A stretch of DNA of 64,000 nucleotides from Pirellulaceae bacterium (GTDB taxonomy: Bacteria > Planctomycetota > Planctomycetia > Pirellulales > Pirellulaceae), in contig JAQWSU010000042.1 of assembly GCA_029243025.1 (NCBI GenBank), forward strand, positions 62,001 to 126,000. The letters run 5' to 3'. Shown piece after piece: positions 55,034-63,427 of this stretch (position 1 is the first letter of the stretch; each line of letters starts with the position of its first letter). Below the pieces are notes generated by a model, which saw only the letters and a list, made by a program, of their open reading frames with translations, had not been told where the DNA came from and did not search any database. The position numbers and the translations under genes are program-made.

Positions 55034-55801
55034 ATGTTAAAAACTCTCGGCTGTGTCTTACTCAGTTCTTCCGAAGCAACTCCCATTTCGAATCAGTTGG
55101 GGCCGTTTGCCAGCCGACAGCTGGCTGGGACACCACTCGTCGATTGGGTCGTCCGGCGAGCGACTGAGGCACAGCGTCTTTCCGATGTGGTCGTGATCAT
55201 TCCAAGTGGATGTAACGAAACGGAGTTGCAGGAGCTCGTGCCGCCCAACGTCCGGATCTTTGTCAGTGAGAAGAGTGACGGTTTAGCTCAGGTATGCGAT
55301 TGCTTGGAGTCTTTTCCTGCGGAAGCAGTCGTGCGGATCCGGATCGAGTCTCCACTCGTCGATCCGAGTCTCTTGGATCGGTTAATTACAGCGTTAGAAG
55401 GTGAGTCTTCGACCGACTATGCAACTTTCGCCTCGACGGATGGAGCGAGCCTACTGCACGCCCAACTGGGACTGATCGCGGAATACTGCCGAGCTGCGGC
55501 CTTGAAGCGTGCCAATCTCAGGGCGACCGAAGCTTGTCATCGATCCGATCCGATGCACTTCGTTCGAAATCATCCGGAAGAATTTGTGTTGAGATTACTG
55601 CCAGTGCCCAAGGAGTTAGACCGGGACGATTTGCGACTCTCGCTCAAAAATCAGGAAGATTGGGAGCATGCTGAGCAGGTGGTGGAAGCCTTGGGGGCGG
55701 ATGAGCTGGATTGGCATCGGATTGCTCGATTGCTTGATCGGCAGCCCGCGCTACGTGAGCGAATGGCCGTCTTGAACCGGAGTGAAGTCGCCAGGTCTTG
55801 A
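55034..55801 (+). CDS. SpsF-like cytidylyltransferase-family protein
   Basis: A 255-aa protein resembling the nucleotidyltransferases of the SpsF/CMP-KDO family. It has a CVLLSSSEATPISN segment near the start, an RQLAGTPLVDWVVRRATEA segment near 30, LSDVVVIIPSG near 53 and VVRIRIESPLVDPSLLDRLI near 105. The usual nucleotide-binding N-terminal R-x-x-S-x-R loop is not well preserved, so activity is uncertain. It may make an activated sugar or polyol for surface glycans. The start ATG at 55034 follows GCAAGG; a longer reading from 54995 would add 13 non-homologous residues. Confidence 0.65.
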   Translation: MLKTLGCVLLSSSEATPISNQLGPFASRQLAGTPLVDWVVRRATEAQRLSDVVVIIPSGCNETELQELVPPNVRIFVSEKSDGLAQVCDCLESFPAEAVVRIRIESPLVDPSLLDRLITALEGESSTDYATFASTDGASLLHAQLGLIAEYCRAAALKRANLRATEACHRSDPMHFVRNHPEEFVLRLLPVPKELDRDDLRLSLKNQEDWEHAEQVVEALGADELDWHRIARLLDRQPALRERMAVLNRSEVARS

Positions 55802-56005
55802 ACGCAGCAACTCTGTTTGTTGTCGCGCTCCGGGTTGATCGAAGCTGACTTCCGCTGTTATCCTAAAAACAATGGTCGGCTGAGGGGTCCTGGCCGCCTG
55901 TCTTTTGATGTACGCCTGTGTGGTCTGAGCGATTGTATGGGGTAGGCAAACTACAGCTCTTTATTGGCTCTTGGGATTTCGGATCTCGACGCTTAGGGAA
56001 ATTCT

Positions 56006-57298
56006 ATGCGAAATGTGATCACACTCGTGTTGGGTGGTGGCCGTGGTAGTCGCCTTTATCCGCTGACAAAGGTTCGGTCGAAACCCGCTGTGCCGTTGGC
56101 TGGAAAATATCGTCTGATCGATATTCCCCTCTCGAATTGCATCAACAGTGATTTGCGGCGGATCTATGTTTTGACGCAGTTCATGTCGGTGAGCTTGCAC
56201 CGTCACATTCGCCAGACCTACCGATTCGATTCGTTCAGTGCTGGATTTGTCGAGATTCTCGCCGCGCAACAGACCATGGATGGGACGGATTGGTACGAAG
56301 GGACTGCCGACGCGGTCCGGAAAAATGTGCGATATCTTGAGCAGTCTGATATTGATTATGTGGTCATTCTATCCGGAGATCAGCTCTATCGGATGGACTA
56401 TCGGGAGATGATGAAGACGCATATCGAAGCCAACGCCGACGCCACGATTGCGGCGATTCCAGTTGATCGCAAGGACGCTGCTGCACTTGGGATCATGCGA
56501 ATCGGCGATGATGGAAGTGTGCATGGCTTTGTTGAGAAGCCAACAACTGACGAGCAGCTAGGTCCCGTCTTGATGGATCCAGCATGGATCGAGGCGCGGG
56601 GTATTGAAAGTCGAGGACGTGAATGTCTTGCAAGTATGGGAATCTATGTTTTTAATCGAGATTTACTGGTTGACGTGTTGCGAAGCACTTCCTATCAAGA
56701 TTTCGGGAAAGAGATTTTCCCAACGCTGATCGAACCCAAAAACGTCCAGGTCCACCTATTCGATGGTTACTGGGAAGACATCGGTACCATCCAGGCTTTT
56801 TACAACGCAAATCTGCAATTGGCCACGGATAAACCACCCTTCGATTTGATTTATCCTGAAGCGCCGCTTTATTCACGTGCGAGATTTTTGCCGCCTTCAC
56901 GACTCGATGGAGTCAATATCCGTAACAGTCTAGTCGCGGACGGTTGCCGAATTTCACCAGGGGTGAAGATTGAAAATAGCGTGATTGGCTTGCGTTGTAC
57001 GATCGGTGAAAATGTGACCATTCGTGATTCGATCATCATGGGAGCCGATGAATACGAGACGAATTCAGAATTGCGAGATGATGATCGTTTGGATCGGCCA
57101 CCGATTGGTATTGGAGCGGATTCGTTAATCGTCGGTTCGATCGTTGATAAGAATTGTCACATCGGACGGGGCGTGAAAATTGTGCCCAGATCAGATTTTC
57201 CCCAGGGGCTTCACGAAAGCGGACCTTGTGCCGTCTGTGATGGGATCCCTGTGATTCTCAAAGATGCGATCGTTCCGGATGGTTGGAATTTGGAATAG
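56006..57298 (+). CDS. glgC: Glucose-1-phosphate adenylyltransferase
   Basis: A 430-aa enzyme making ADP-glucose from ATP and glucose-1-phosphate, the first committed step of glycogen synthesis. GGGRGSRLYPLTKVRSKPAV near residue 11 holds the nucleotide loop, and VILSGDQLYRMDY near 125 and FVEKPTTDEQL near 175 are the substrate segments. GTIQAFYNANLQL is near 258. The C-terminal part (about 300-430) is the left-handed beta helix. AGGG about 8 nt before the ATG serves as ribosome site. The typical glgC/glgA operon is not seen here. Confidence 0.93.
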   Translation: MRNVITLVLGGGRGSRLYPLTKVRSKPAVPLAGKYRLIDIPLSNCINSDLRRIYVLTQFMSVSLHRHIRQTYRFDSFSAGFVEILAAQQTMDGTDWYEGTADAVRKNVRYLEQSDIDYVVILSGDQLYRMDYREMMKTHIEANADATIAAIPVDRKDAAALGIMRIGDDGSVHGFVEKPTTDEQLGPVLMDPAWIEARGIESRGRECLASMGIYVFNRDLLVDVLRSTSYQDFGKEIFPTLIEPKNVQVHLFDGYWEDIGTIQAFYNANLQLATDKPPFDLIYPEAPLYSRARFLPPSRLDGVNIRNSLVADGCRISPGVKIENSVIGLRCTIGENVTIRDSIIMGADEYETNSELRDDDRLDRPPIGIGADSLIVGSIVDKNCHIGRGVKIVPRSDFPQGLHESGPCAVCDGIPVILKDAIVPDGWNLE

Positions 57299-57411
57299 GA
57301 AAACGAGCGTGCCATCAGCCGGGATATTCACGATGACTCTCGCTTTGTGCAACGCATCTTAATCGCGGAGTTGCTGAGAAAACTGCTTCTTTGCTTTTAG
57401 CAGGCATCTAA

Positions 57412-58191
57412 TTACAGTCGCCGAATGTGAAATCCACCATCGACGTTAATACGCTCGCCGGTGCTAAAGGGGAAAGAGCCATTTGCGATCGCGGAAACGG
57501 CTAAAGCGACATCGCTGGGGTCGCCCCAGCGTCGAATGGGAGTCAGACCATCCTCGATTAGCCGGTCATATTTTTCCTTCACGGGTGATGTCATGTCCGT
57601 TGCGATTACGCCAGGGCAAATCTCGAATACTCCGATGCCGTATTCAGCAAGGCGAGTGGCAAATAGCCATGTCATCATTTGCATGCCAGCTTTAGCAATG
57701 CAGTAATCGGCTCGATTTTCAGACACCGTGTAGGAGGACACGGAAGAGATATTAATGATATTCAATCGTAGGCTTGGACCTTTCTTTGCCGCTCGGCTCA
57801 TTTCATTTGCGACGAGTTGGGATAGAAAAAAAGGGCCTTTCAAATTGGTGTCAAAAACGTGATCCCAATCTTCTGGTGTCGACTCAAGTAGGTCTTTTCG
57901 GCCCGGGGAAGTGATTCCAGCGTTGTTAACGAGCAGGTCGATACGCCCCCATTTCTCAAGCGTCATGGCAATCAGACGCTGTCGCTGATCGGCATCGCCG
58001 ACGCTTGCCTGAAGTGCGATTGCCTGCCCCCCTGCTCTTTCTATTTCGGCGACGACTTCGAGTGCAGCGTCCGATCGCCTTACAAAATTGATGACAACGG
58101 AATAGCCTTCCAAGGCAAGTTTCGCAGCGATTGCTCGACCAATACCTCGCGAAGAACCCGTAATGATGGCGACCGGATTTGGGTGTTGCAT
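57412..58191 (-). CDS. SDR-family oxidoreductase (3-oxoacyl-ACP reductase-like)
   Basis: A 259-aa short-chain dehydrogenase/reductase with TGSSRGIGR near residue 12 (cofactor loop), NNAGI near 88, ISSVSSY near 148 carrying the catalytic Ser, and YCIAKAG near 162 carrying the Tyr-x-x-x-Lys pair. FEICPGVIATDM and the GERINVDGGFHI end are typical of the classical SDRs annotated as 3-oxoacyl-ACP reductases. It probably reduces a ketone in an unspecified pathway. No fatty-acid genes are adjacent, so FabG activity is not assured. Confidence 0.87.
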   Translation of the reverse strand: MQHPNPVAIITGSSRGIGRAIAAKLALEGYSVVINFVRRSDAALEVVAEIERAGGQAIALQASVGDADQRQRLIAMTLEKWGRIDLLVNNAGITSPGRKDLLESTPEDWDHVFDTNLKGPFFLSQLVANEMSRAAKKGPSLRLNIINISSVSSYTVSENRADYCIAKAGMQMMTWLFATRLAEYGIGVFEICPGVIATDMTSPVKEKYDRLIEDGLTPIRRWGDPSDVALAVSAIANGSFPFSTGERINVDGGFHIRRL

Positions 58192-58485
58192 AACTGGGCC
58201 TTTTCAGCGAATCGTCGCAAGACACGAGGCTTCCTATTCGATGGTGCTTCTTACCGATTGTATAGGATTCTGTCAACGTGCTCGTCTCCAGCCTGCTCGA
58301 CGCCGTCTTGCCTGCCTTTGCTAAGCTGATTGACCACTTGCGACGTTGCCTGTTCTGAGAGGAGAATAAGGGACGCTCGCACTCGTCATGGATCGTTCCA
58401 TCCTATCTGCTCGGTGCGCGATGATAATTTGGTCCCAGGGTCGGTTTGTTGATTCGATGTCCTGTTTTTGCAATGAAACAAGGTG

Positions 58486-59691
58486 ATGGCAAAATTCGAA
58501 AAGAATCTGTTTGAGCGACTTGTTCAGATACGTCGTGATCTGCACCAGCATCCTGAATTGAGTTACCAGGAATATCGCACGGCTGACCGTGTTTGTGCGT
58601 TTTTGGATCAACTGCCTGAGGTAAATTACCGCCAAAAAGTGGCGGGAGCGGGAGTTGTTGCCGAAATCGTACGCGGGCGATTTGCTGAGAAAGCGTCTTG
58701 GGTGGCCTTGCGGGCCGATTTAGACGCATTGCCGATGCATGAAGAAACGGGCTTGCCGTTTGCCTCGTCGGTGCCGGGTGTGATGCACGCTTGTGGGCAC
58801 GATGTGCACACGACCGCATTGTTAGGTGCCGCGACCTTATTGGCAGAGGAAAGCGAGCTTGCCGCACCGATTCGTTTGCTCTTTCAACCGGCCGAAGAAA
58901 CAGGCGATGGTGCTCAAGCCATGATTGAAGCCGGTGCCCTGCGGGATGTTGGAATGATTTTTGGTGGGCACGTCGATCAGCATTATCCCGTTGGTACCAT
59001 TGTTGTTGCGGAAGGTACCGTCAATGCATCCAGCGATGCTTTTGTCATTCATATTCAGGGGCGCGGCGGTCATGCGGCCCGCCCTCATCAGACGATTGAC
59101 GCGGTGATGGTCGGATCACTGCTCGTTATGGCCCTTCAGACCATTGTCTCCAGGGAAATCAATCCATCGCATCCTGCCGTTGTGACGGTGGCAAGGTTCG
59201 AAGCCGGAACGGCGGCGAACGTAATTGCCGATACAGCCACACTCCAAGGGACTGTACGAGCGCAAGATGCCGACGTGCGACTTCGCCTTGAGGCAGCATT
59301 GAAAAGAATGGCTGCTTCGATCGGGCAATTGCATGGGGCGAAAGTCTCCGTGGAAATCAGTCGAGGAACTCCTATGCTGATCAATCAAGGAAAAGCTCTG
59401 GAACTAGCGCGAAATTCTGCAATTGATGTGGTGAGTCATGATCAGGTTCTCCCGATGGAATCCGCTAATATGGGAGGAGAAGATTTTAGTTACTATCTCG
59501 AGCACGTTTCAGGCTGTTATGTGCGTTATGGAGCACGAGGAAGCGACCAGCATGGGTATCCAGCCCACTCAGCAAAATTCGACGTCGACGAATCCGTGTT
59601 GGCCGTGGCTTCGTCTTATTTGGCTCGTGTCGCAAAAACAGCAGCAAGCTATCTGGCAACCGCGAACAACAAAGGACAAACGAAGAAGTGA
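58486..59691 (+). CDS. M20-family amidohydrolase (hippurate/IAA-amino acid hydrolase type)
   Basis: A 401-aa metalloenzyme. Metal ligands and catalytic residues lie in RADLDALPMHEETGLPF near residue 75, HACGHDVHTTALLG near 103, QPAEETGDGAQAMIE near 137, FGGHVDQHYPVGTI near 162 and GGEDFSYYLE near 327. The GRGGHAARPHQTIDAV segment matches the dimerisation domain of peptidase M20D. It cleaves N-acyl amino acids or peptide-like amides in the cytoplasm. ATG at 58486 is one codon inside a possible GTG start at 58483. Transcription then runs towards the minus-strand hairpin region. Confidence 0.88.
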   Translation: MAKFEKNLFERLVQIRRDLHQHPELSYQEYRTADRVCAFLDQLPEVNYRQKVAGAGVVAEIVRGRFAEKASWVALRADLDALPMHEETGLPFASSVPGVMHACGHDVHTTALLGAATLLAEESELAAPIRLLFQPAEETGDGAQAMIEAGALRDVGMIFGGHVDQHYPVGTIVVAEGTVNASSDAFVIHIQGRGGHAARPHQTIDAVMVGSLLVMALQTIVSREINPSHPAVVTVARFEAGTAANVIADTATLQGTVRAQDADVRLRLEAALKRMAASIGQLHGAKVSVEISRGTPMLINQGKALELARNSAIDVVSHDQVLPMESANMGGEDFSYYLEHVSGCYVRYGARGSDQHGYPAHSAKFDVDESVLAVASSYLARVAKTAASYLATANNKGQTKK

Positions 59692-59956
59692 TTGAAAGTA
59701 ATCGCTGGCTAGGTGCGGAGTGTTAGGAAGCAAAGAGCTGTTGGACACCCAGGCAGTTTATCGCTGTTAGCGTTTGTAAGCCTTGATGGCAGCGATCTAA
59801 ATGGTCGCTCAAGCGATCCGATTATTGCCTGTCGCGATGCATTTAGAATGCATCTCCGCTCGCCGACCGGTTAGCTGCTCTGGCGAGTCGATTTTGGCAA
59901 CGCGATGACCATGAATAAAGGTCAGCGGCGGAGTTCTATCTTTTCTCAATCACGGC

Positions 59957-59992
59957 AAAAAAAAACGGCAGAGCGATGAATCGCTCTGCCGT
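59957..59992 (-). terminator. Intrinsic terminator ending a minus-strand transcript
   Basis: On the minus strand ACGGCAGAGCGA and TCGCTCTGCCGT form a perfect 12-bp stem with a 4-nt loop, followed by T8-9 (59965-59957). No minus-strand gene ends just upstream of it, so it marks the 3' end of an unannotated RNA. Confidence 0.85.
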
Positions 59993-60000
59993 CGTGTTCC

Positions 60001-60038
60001 CTGAAGCAGCGGAGAGTTTGAACTCTCCGCTGCTTCAG
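60001..60038. repeat. Perfect 18-bp inverted repeat
   Basis: CTGAAGCAGCGGAGAGTT (60001-60018) and its exact complement (60021-60038) are separated by 2 bp. As RNA it would fold into a very stable hairpin; as DNA it is a long near-palindrome that could also be a protein-binding site. Confidence 0.9.
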
Positions 60039-60193
60039 TAGTGAGCTTCACCGTGAAGCACCTATCGGAACGGTTGACCCATTTACCGTTTTGGTCCGAT
60101 ACGTTGTTCGCTTCAACCCAGGAGGGAGGGTAGTACCAAAATCCCGCAATTCTCGATACTGACGGTGAAGCCCTCGCGTTTCAAATTATTTCA

Positions 60194-60517
60194 TCACCTT
60201 TGTTCACCACGTCGGCCGATCCGAAAAATTCTCGATTCGGGTTCCCAGCCCACCGAGCTGGAATTGTTACGTGAATACGGTTTGTGAATTGATACTGTCA
60301 ACGTTGACAAGTCTGTTTGCGACCGACAGTGAATACCGTGAAGCCGCATGCTGGTTTGCTGATCCGTTGGTAGATCAGCGATTGACAGCAGCGTTCGAAG
60401 TGATGTCTCGAACAACTGCGTCCTCAACTGAGGAAGGGATATATCACCCTTGGTGATCTCTGCCAATGTCAAAATAGTCCGGAGCGCCAAAAAAACTCTG
60501 GAAATAGAATTTCGCAT
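60194..60517 (-). CDS. Possible small protein, weakly supported
   Basis: A 107-codon reading frame on the minus strand begins at the ATG at 60517 with a basic/hydrophobic start (MRNSISRVFLALRTILTLAE), then a helical segment with GDISLPQLRTQLFE and LLSIADLPTD. There is a weak GGCGAG 8-13 nt upstream. It lies ahead of the hairpin/terminator region and downstream of the MurE terminator, so a minus-strand transcript could carry it. No homology is recognised; codon use is only moderately convincing. Confidence 0.25.
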   Translation of the reverse strand: MRNSISRVFLALRTILTLAEITKGDISLPQLRTQLFETSLRTLLSIADLPTDQQTSMRLHGIHCRSQTDLSTLTVSIHKPYSRNNSSSVGWEPESRIFRIGRRGEQR

Positions 60518-60763
60518 ATCGAATCGCTCGCCGGGCTGGACGATAGCGGGTTCGATGGCATTGCAGTCAAGCGAACTTGAAATCACGTCTTGAGGTCGGC
60601 TGGGTTGCTTCGGTTGCGATTTGATTGGCGTTGGGGCCTGGTGATGTGGGGCGTTGAGAATGCCGCCTCGGCGTAATCGTAATCCCGTTGAGGCAACTCG
60701 AGAACCGTAGAGCGGTCCGCTTGCTTGTAGGGAAGTGGCGGGGCCTTGAGTGGATTCCGCCGC

Positions 60764-60804
60764 AAAAAAAACAGCCGGCGAGCTGTCAATGGCTGCCGGC
60801 TGTT
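60764..60804 (-). terminator. Intrinsic terminator of the MurE-like gene
   Basis: On the minus strand AACAGCCGGC and GCCGGCTGTT form a 10-bp stem around a 15-nt loop; eight Ts (60771-60764) follow. It sits about 45 nt after the murE-like stop codon. Confidence 0.88.
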
Positions 60805-60849
60805 GGTGGGTTGTGATCTGCTCGATTCGATGGTCGTATTCTGCTGGGA

Positions 60850-62337
60850 TTATGCAGGTGACCAAGGGCACGAGTAATTGTCGTCCACATGTTGTAGCCA
60901 GTAGCGTGCGACGTCTTCGTCGCAAAGTGTGACTTGGTCGGGGCCCATCGATTCCCGACCGCCGGCTAAAACAACGGTGTCGCCAGGTTCTGCTTCGGCA
61001 AGTGTCCAGCAAATTGCTTTGGCCCGGTCGGGCATGAGGTGTCCTTGGGACGGTCGGTCGAAACCGTCGAGCACGTCATGTGCTGAATTGAGTGCCATTT
61101 TTCGATCGAATCGACTGCTCGTGAGCACCGTTGAGTCGGCAAATTTTTCGAGGATTTGCCCTGTTCTGGCTCGACCCGCAGTGGAAACTCGATGGTCGAC
61201 ACCGAGCACGCAATGCAGGCGTCCTGCCGTGACTTCTTGCAGGGTTTGCAGGACGTTCCCGAGTGATTCGGCCGTGTGAGACGCGTCCACAAATGTGCCA
61301 AAAGATTGACCGCACTCGATTCTTTGCAGTGCACAGGGCACGGATTCGATCGATTCAATGCCGCGAACAACCTTGTTGGGGTCGATCCCTAGCGTTAAAG
61401 CGATGGCGGCAGCAGTCAGGCAGTTGTAGATGTGGGCATCCCCGATGATTTGCGTGCGAATGGCGATCGATTCATCACCGGCATCGAGGAGGAACGTTTG
61501 TTCGCTGGGGTGTCTTTCGATTAGCGTGGCGGATAGTTCAGCCGGTTTGTTAAGGCCAATTGTGAGTGCGGGCACGTCAAGCGTTGCTAGCAAAGAGCAG
61601 CTCACTGCGTCGTCCGCATTGAGGACGGCAAAGCCTCCAGGTTTCAGATGTTTGAGTAGGCGAGCCTTGGCGAGATGATAATTTCGTAGGGAGCCATGCC
61701 ACTCCACATGCTCGCGGCGAATATTGGTGATCACAGCAGCATCGAGGCTCATGCCACTGAACTGTCGTGTTGCCAGTGAGCGGCTGGAAACCTCCATGAC
61801 AGCATGGGTAGCGCCTTGGCTGCGGGATTGGGCTAGCCAATTCGCCATCGTGGCTGGATTGGGGTGAGTGTGGAGCTCCGTGGTCGAGCGGTTCTCGCCG
61901 ATTGGACCATAGGAATTCATCGAGCCAGCTTTGATATTGGCCTGTGCAAAGATTCCCATCAATAACTGTTGGGTCATTGATTTTCCGTAGGAACCTGTGA
62001 TTCCAATAGTTCGCAAAGACTGACACGGATTACCTGACAGTGCATGGCACAGGCTACCGAAGGCTACTCGTGTGTCGGTTACGATGAATTGTGGAACGGA
62101 ACAGGGGATGATTCGTTCGGTTAGAATCGCCGTTGCACCACGCTCGACCGCCAATTCAATCGCTTCTTGGGATTCAAGGTGCGTGTCGTCCATCACGACA
62201 AACAAATCGCCAGGCTGGCATTGATCGGGAGCAACGCAACAGGACGTAACGCGCGTTTCATCGCCGCCGTGCCACTTGCCTCGTGGAATGATGCTGGAAA
62301 GACGCAAACCATGGTTGGAAGCAGGTAAGTCATGCAT
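60850..62337 (-). CDS. Divergent MurE-like Mur ligase
   Basis: A 495-aa Mur-ligase. GITGSYGKSMTQQLL near residue 112 is the ATP loop but differs from the usual GTNGKT. MEVSSRSLATRQFSG near 170 and VITNIRREHVEWHG near 192 match MurE, with Arg for the conserved His of SSH and Glu for Asp of RDHLD. The C-terminal part lacks the DNPR motif that selects diaminopimelate (SSRFDRKMALNS instead), and the AGKGHE motif appears as AGGRESM. It has a good GGAGG 10 nt before the ATG. It may use another amino acid or substrate than canonical MurE. Confidence 0.78.
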   Translation of the reverse strand: MHDLPASNHGLRLSSIIPRGKWHGGDETRVTSCCVAPDQCQPGDLFVVMDDTHLESQEAIELAVERGATAILTERIIPCSVPQFIVTDTRVAFGSLCHALSGNPCQSLRTIGITGSYGKSMTQQLLMGIFAQANIKAGSMNSYGPIGENRSTTELHTHPNPATMANWLAQSRSQGATHAVMEVSSRSLATRQFSGMSLDAAVITNIRREHVEWHGSLRNYHLAKARLLKHLKPGGFAVLNADDAVSCSLLATLDVPALTIGLNKPAELSATLIERHPSEQTFLLDAGDESIAIRTQIIGDAHIYNCLTAAAIALTLGIDPNKVVRGIESIESVPCALQRIECGQSFGTFVDASHTAESLGNVLQTLQEVTAGRLHCVLGVDHRVSTAGRARTGQILEKFADSTVLTSSRFDRKMALNSAHDVLDGFDRPSQGHLMPDRAKAICWTLAEAEPGDTVVLAGGRESMGPDQVTLCDEDVARYWLQHVDDNYSCPWSPA

Positions 62338-62654
62338 GCTACTAAGGCCTCCTTGCCCTAGTGCGGCGGGAACCGCGAGCTCGTGCCGAAGCTGTGCTAC
62401 CTTCCTGGTTTTACAGCTGACAACGGTCCGATTTGGGTCAAATGCGGATGGAACTCCGGAATGCCATCAAGGGCCATACCGGCGTCACACCGAACCTCTG
62501 CGGTCAGGTTCTGCGAAGCGATTTTCAGCATATCTCGATCAGTGTCAAGCCAAGTTTAAACGGGCGAATTTCCTCGATCATCGGCCTAGATAATGAAAGC
62601 CTAATCGCCTGTTGCCTCATTCATGGTCCGATCGAAATTGTTTGAACCGAAGCA
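62338..62654. other. Divergent intergenic region, mostly occupied by a possible small gene
   Basis: The 317-bp gap between MurE and the creatininase-like gene contains the MurE ribosome site and the candidate small CDS at 62442-62645. No terminator or repeat is seen. Confidence 0.35.
62442..62645 (+). CDS. Possible small protein of unknown function
   Basis: A 67-codon frame from ATG at 62442 (MRMELRNAIKGHTGV...) shows alternating hydrophobic/polar residues in LRSDFQHISISVKPSLNG and ESLIACCLIHGPIEIV, with fairly natural codon use. There is no visible ribosome site. It ends 9 bp before the convergent creatininase-like gene. It may be a real small beta-rich protein, or only a chance frame. Confidence 0.35.
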   Translation: MRMELRNAIKGHTGVTPNLCGQVLRSDFQHISISVKPSLNGRISSIIGLDNESLIACCLIHGPIEIV

Positions 62655-63380
62655 TCACGGATGAAATGCGGGAACTTTGATCTTGCGTTCTCCGCGAATC
62701 AATTTTTCCAAGTGTTCGGTTAATCGTTCGACAATACGTTCCATGAATTCTGCGCCCTGTGCCTGCGTCGCGTGAGTTGGTGTCTGGTCCGCTTGGGAAC
62801 GCATGGCGCTTTCACGGACGTTTTCACCAAATTCGCTCATTGCGATTGCTGTTTCAAATTCCTGGGCGTGCCCAGGGAGATCATCTGGCAGTCGGTGTCC
62901 GCTTTTGAGGAGGTCAACGGCATCGGATTCATTTAAGACGTCCCAATACGAGAAAAATTCAAGATTGATTTGAAATTCTCGCACGAACTGATCCCATACG
63001 GCCTGGCAGGGTTGCATGTTACCGCCATGGCCATTCAAGACGAGGATGTTTGTGAAGCCAGCTTTGGTGAGGCTGCGAATTAAATCGTTCAAGACGGCTA
63101 GGAAGGTACCGGGGCGGAGGGTTAATGTGCCCGGGTGATTCATGTGATGTTCACTGATTCCTACCATGAGGGCCTCGGCAACCAGAACGGATGGCGAAAG
63201 GTTTTGAGCGACTTGTAAGGCCACTGCCGTAACGCTGCGCCAATCGTGTTCCATCGCCAAGTGTTCCAAATGCTGTTCGATGGCAGCTACAGGGAGAATG
63301 CAAGCCTTTAGTTCGCCACTGTCCATTCGTTCACGAAATTCGCGTCGCGTTAGTTTGCGTAGCTGGCATGGGGTGGACAT
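62655..63380 (-). CDS. Creatininase-family amidohydrolase
   Basis: A 241-aa protein of the creatininase/creatinine amidohydrolase family. Segments are LPVAAIEQHLEHLAMEHD near residue 30, MVGISEHHMNHPGTLTLRP near 88 and VLNGHGGNMQP near 120, which carry the His/Glu/Asp metal ligands. The usual EQHGxHLPLxTD motif is altered to EQHLEHLAMEHD, keeping Glu, His and Asp. Such enzymes hydrolyse cyclic amides in cofactor or creatinine pathways; the substrate here is unknown. It is cytoplasmic. Confidence 0.82.
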   Translation of the reverse strand: MSTPCQLRKLTRREFRERMDSGELKACILPVAAIEQHLEHLAMEHDWRSVTAVALQVAQNLSPSVLVAEALMVGISEHHMNHPGTLTLRPGTFLAVLNDLIRSLTKAGFTNILVLNGHGGNMQPCQAVWDQFVREFQINLEFFSYWDVLNESDAVDLLKSGHRLPDDLPGHAQEFETAIAMSEFGENVRESAMRSQADQTPTHATQAQGAEFMERIVERLTEHLEKLIRGERKIKVPAFHP

Positions 63381-63427
63381 CTAGTAACTCCTTGAACCGT
63401 GAGGTGGATTCTGTTCTTAGGATCGTA

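Larger units (their letters stand above)
59957..60101 (-). ncRNA. Candidate structured RNA: four tandem hairpins plus terminator
   Basis: Read on the minus strand, the segment holds H1 (60101-60063), a 12-bp stem TATCGG + AACGGT with a 5-nt bulge and 10-nt loop; H2 (60059-60045), GCTTCA/TGAAGC with a 3-nt loop; H3 (60038-60001), the 18-bp perfect stem; and H4, the terminator at 59992-59957. Four stems in 145 nt with a T-run fit a small RNA or a highly structured 3' UTR. The 5' end is not defined, and no known Rfam-type family is recognised by eye. Confidence 0.55.
59692..60849. other. Long non-coding stretch with strong RNA structures
   Basis: The 1158-bp region between the amidohydrolase and MurE-like genes has no recognised protein. 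It contains the murE terminator (60764-60804), four consecutive hairpins with a terminator (59957-60101), and a smaller inverted repeat (GATGCATT/AATGCATC at 59836-59854). A weak minus-strand frame of 107 codons (60194-60517) begins with a signal-like start but has only a weak ribosome site (GGCGAG). Confidence 0.55.

Noticed and set aside
60194-61012. Long minus-strand frame of 272 codons
   Set aside because: It overlaps the MurE-like C-terminus in another frame and crosses its terminator hairpin (60764-60804); composition changes along it. Only the downstream part (60194-60517) was kept as a weak candidate.
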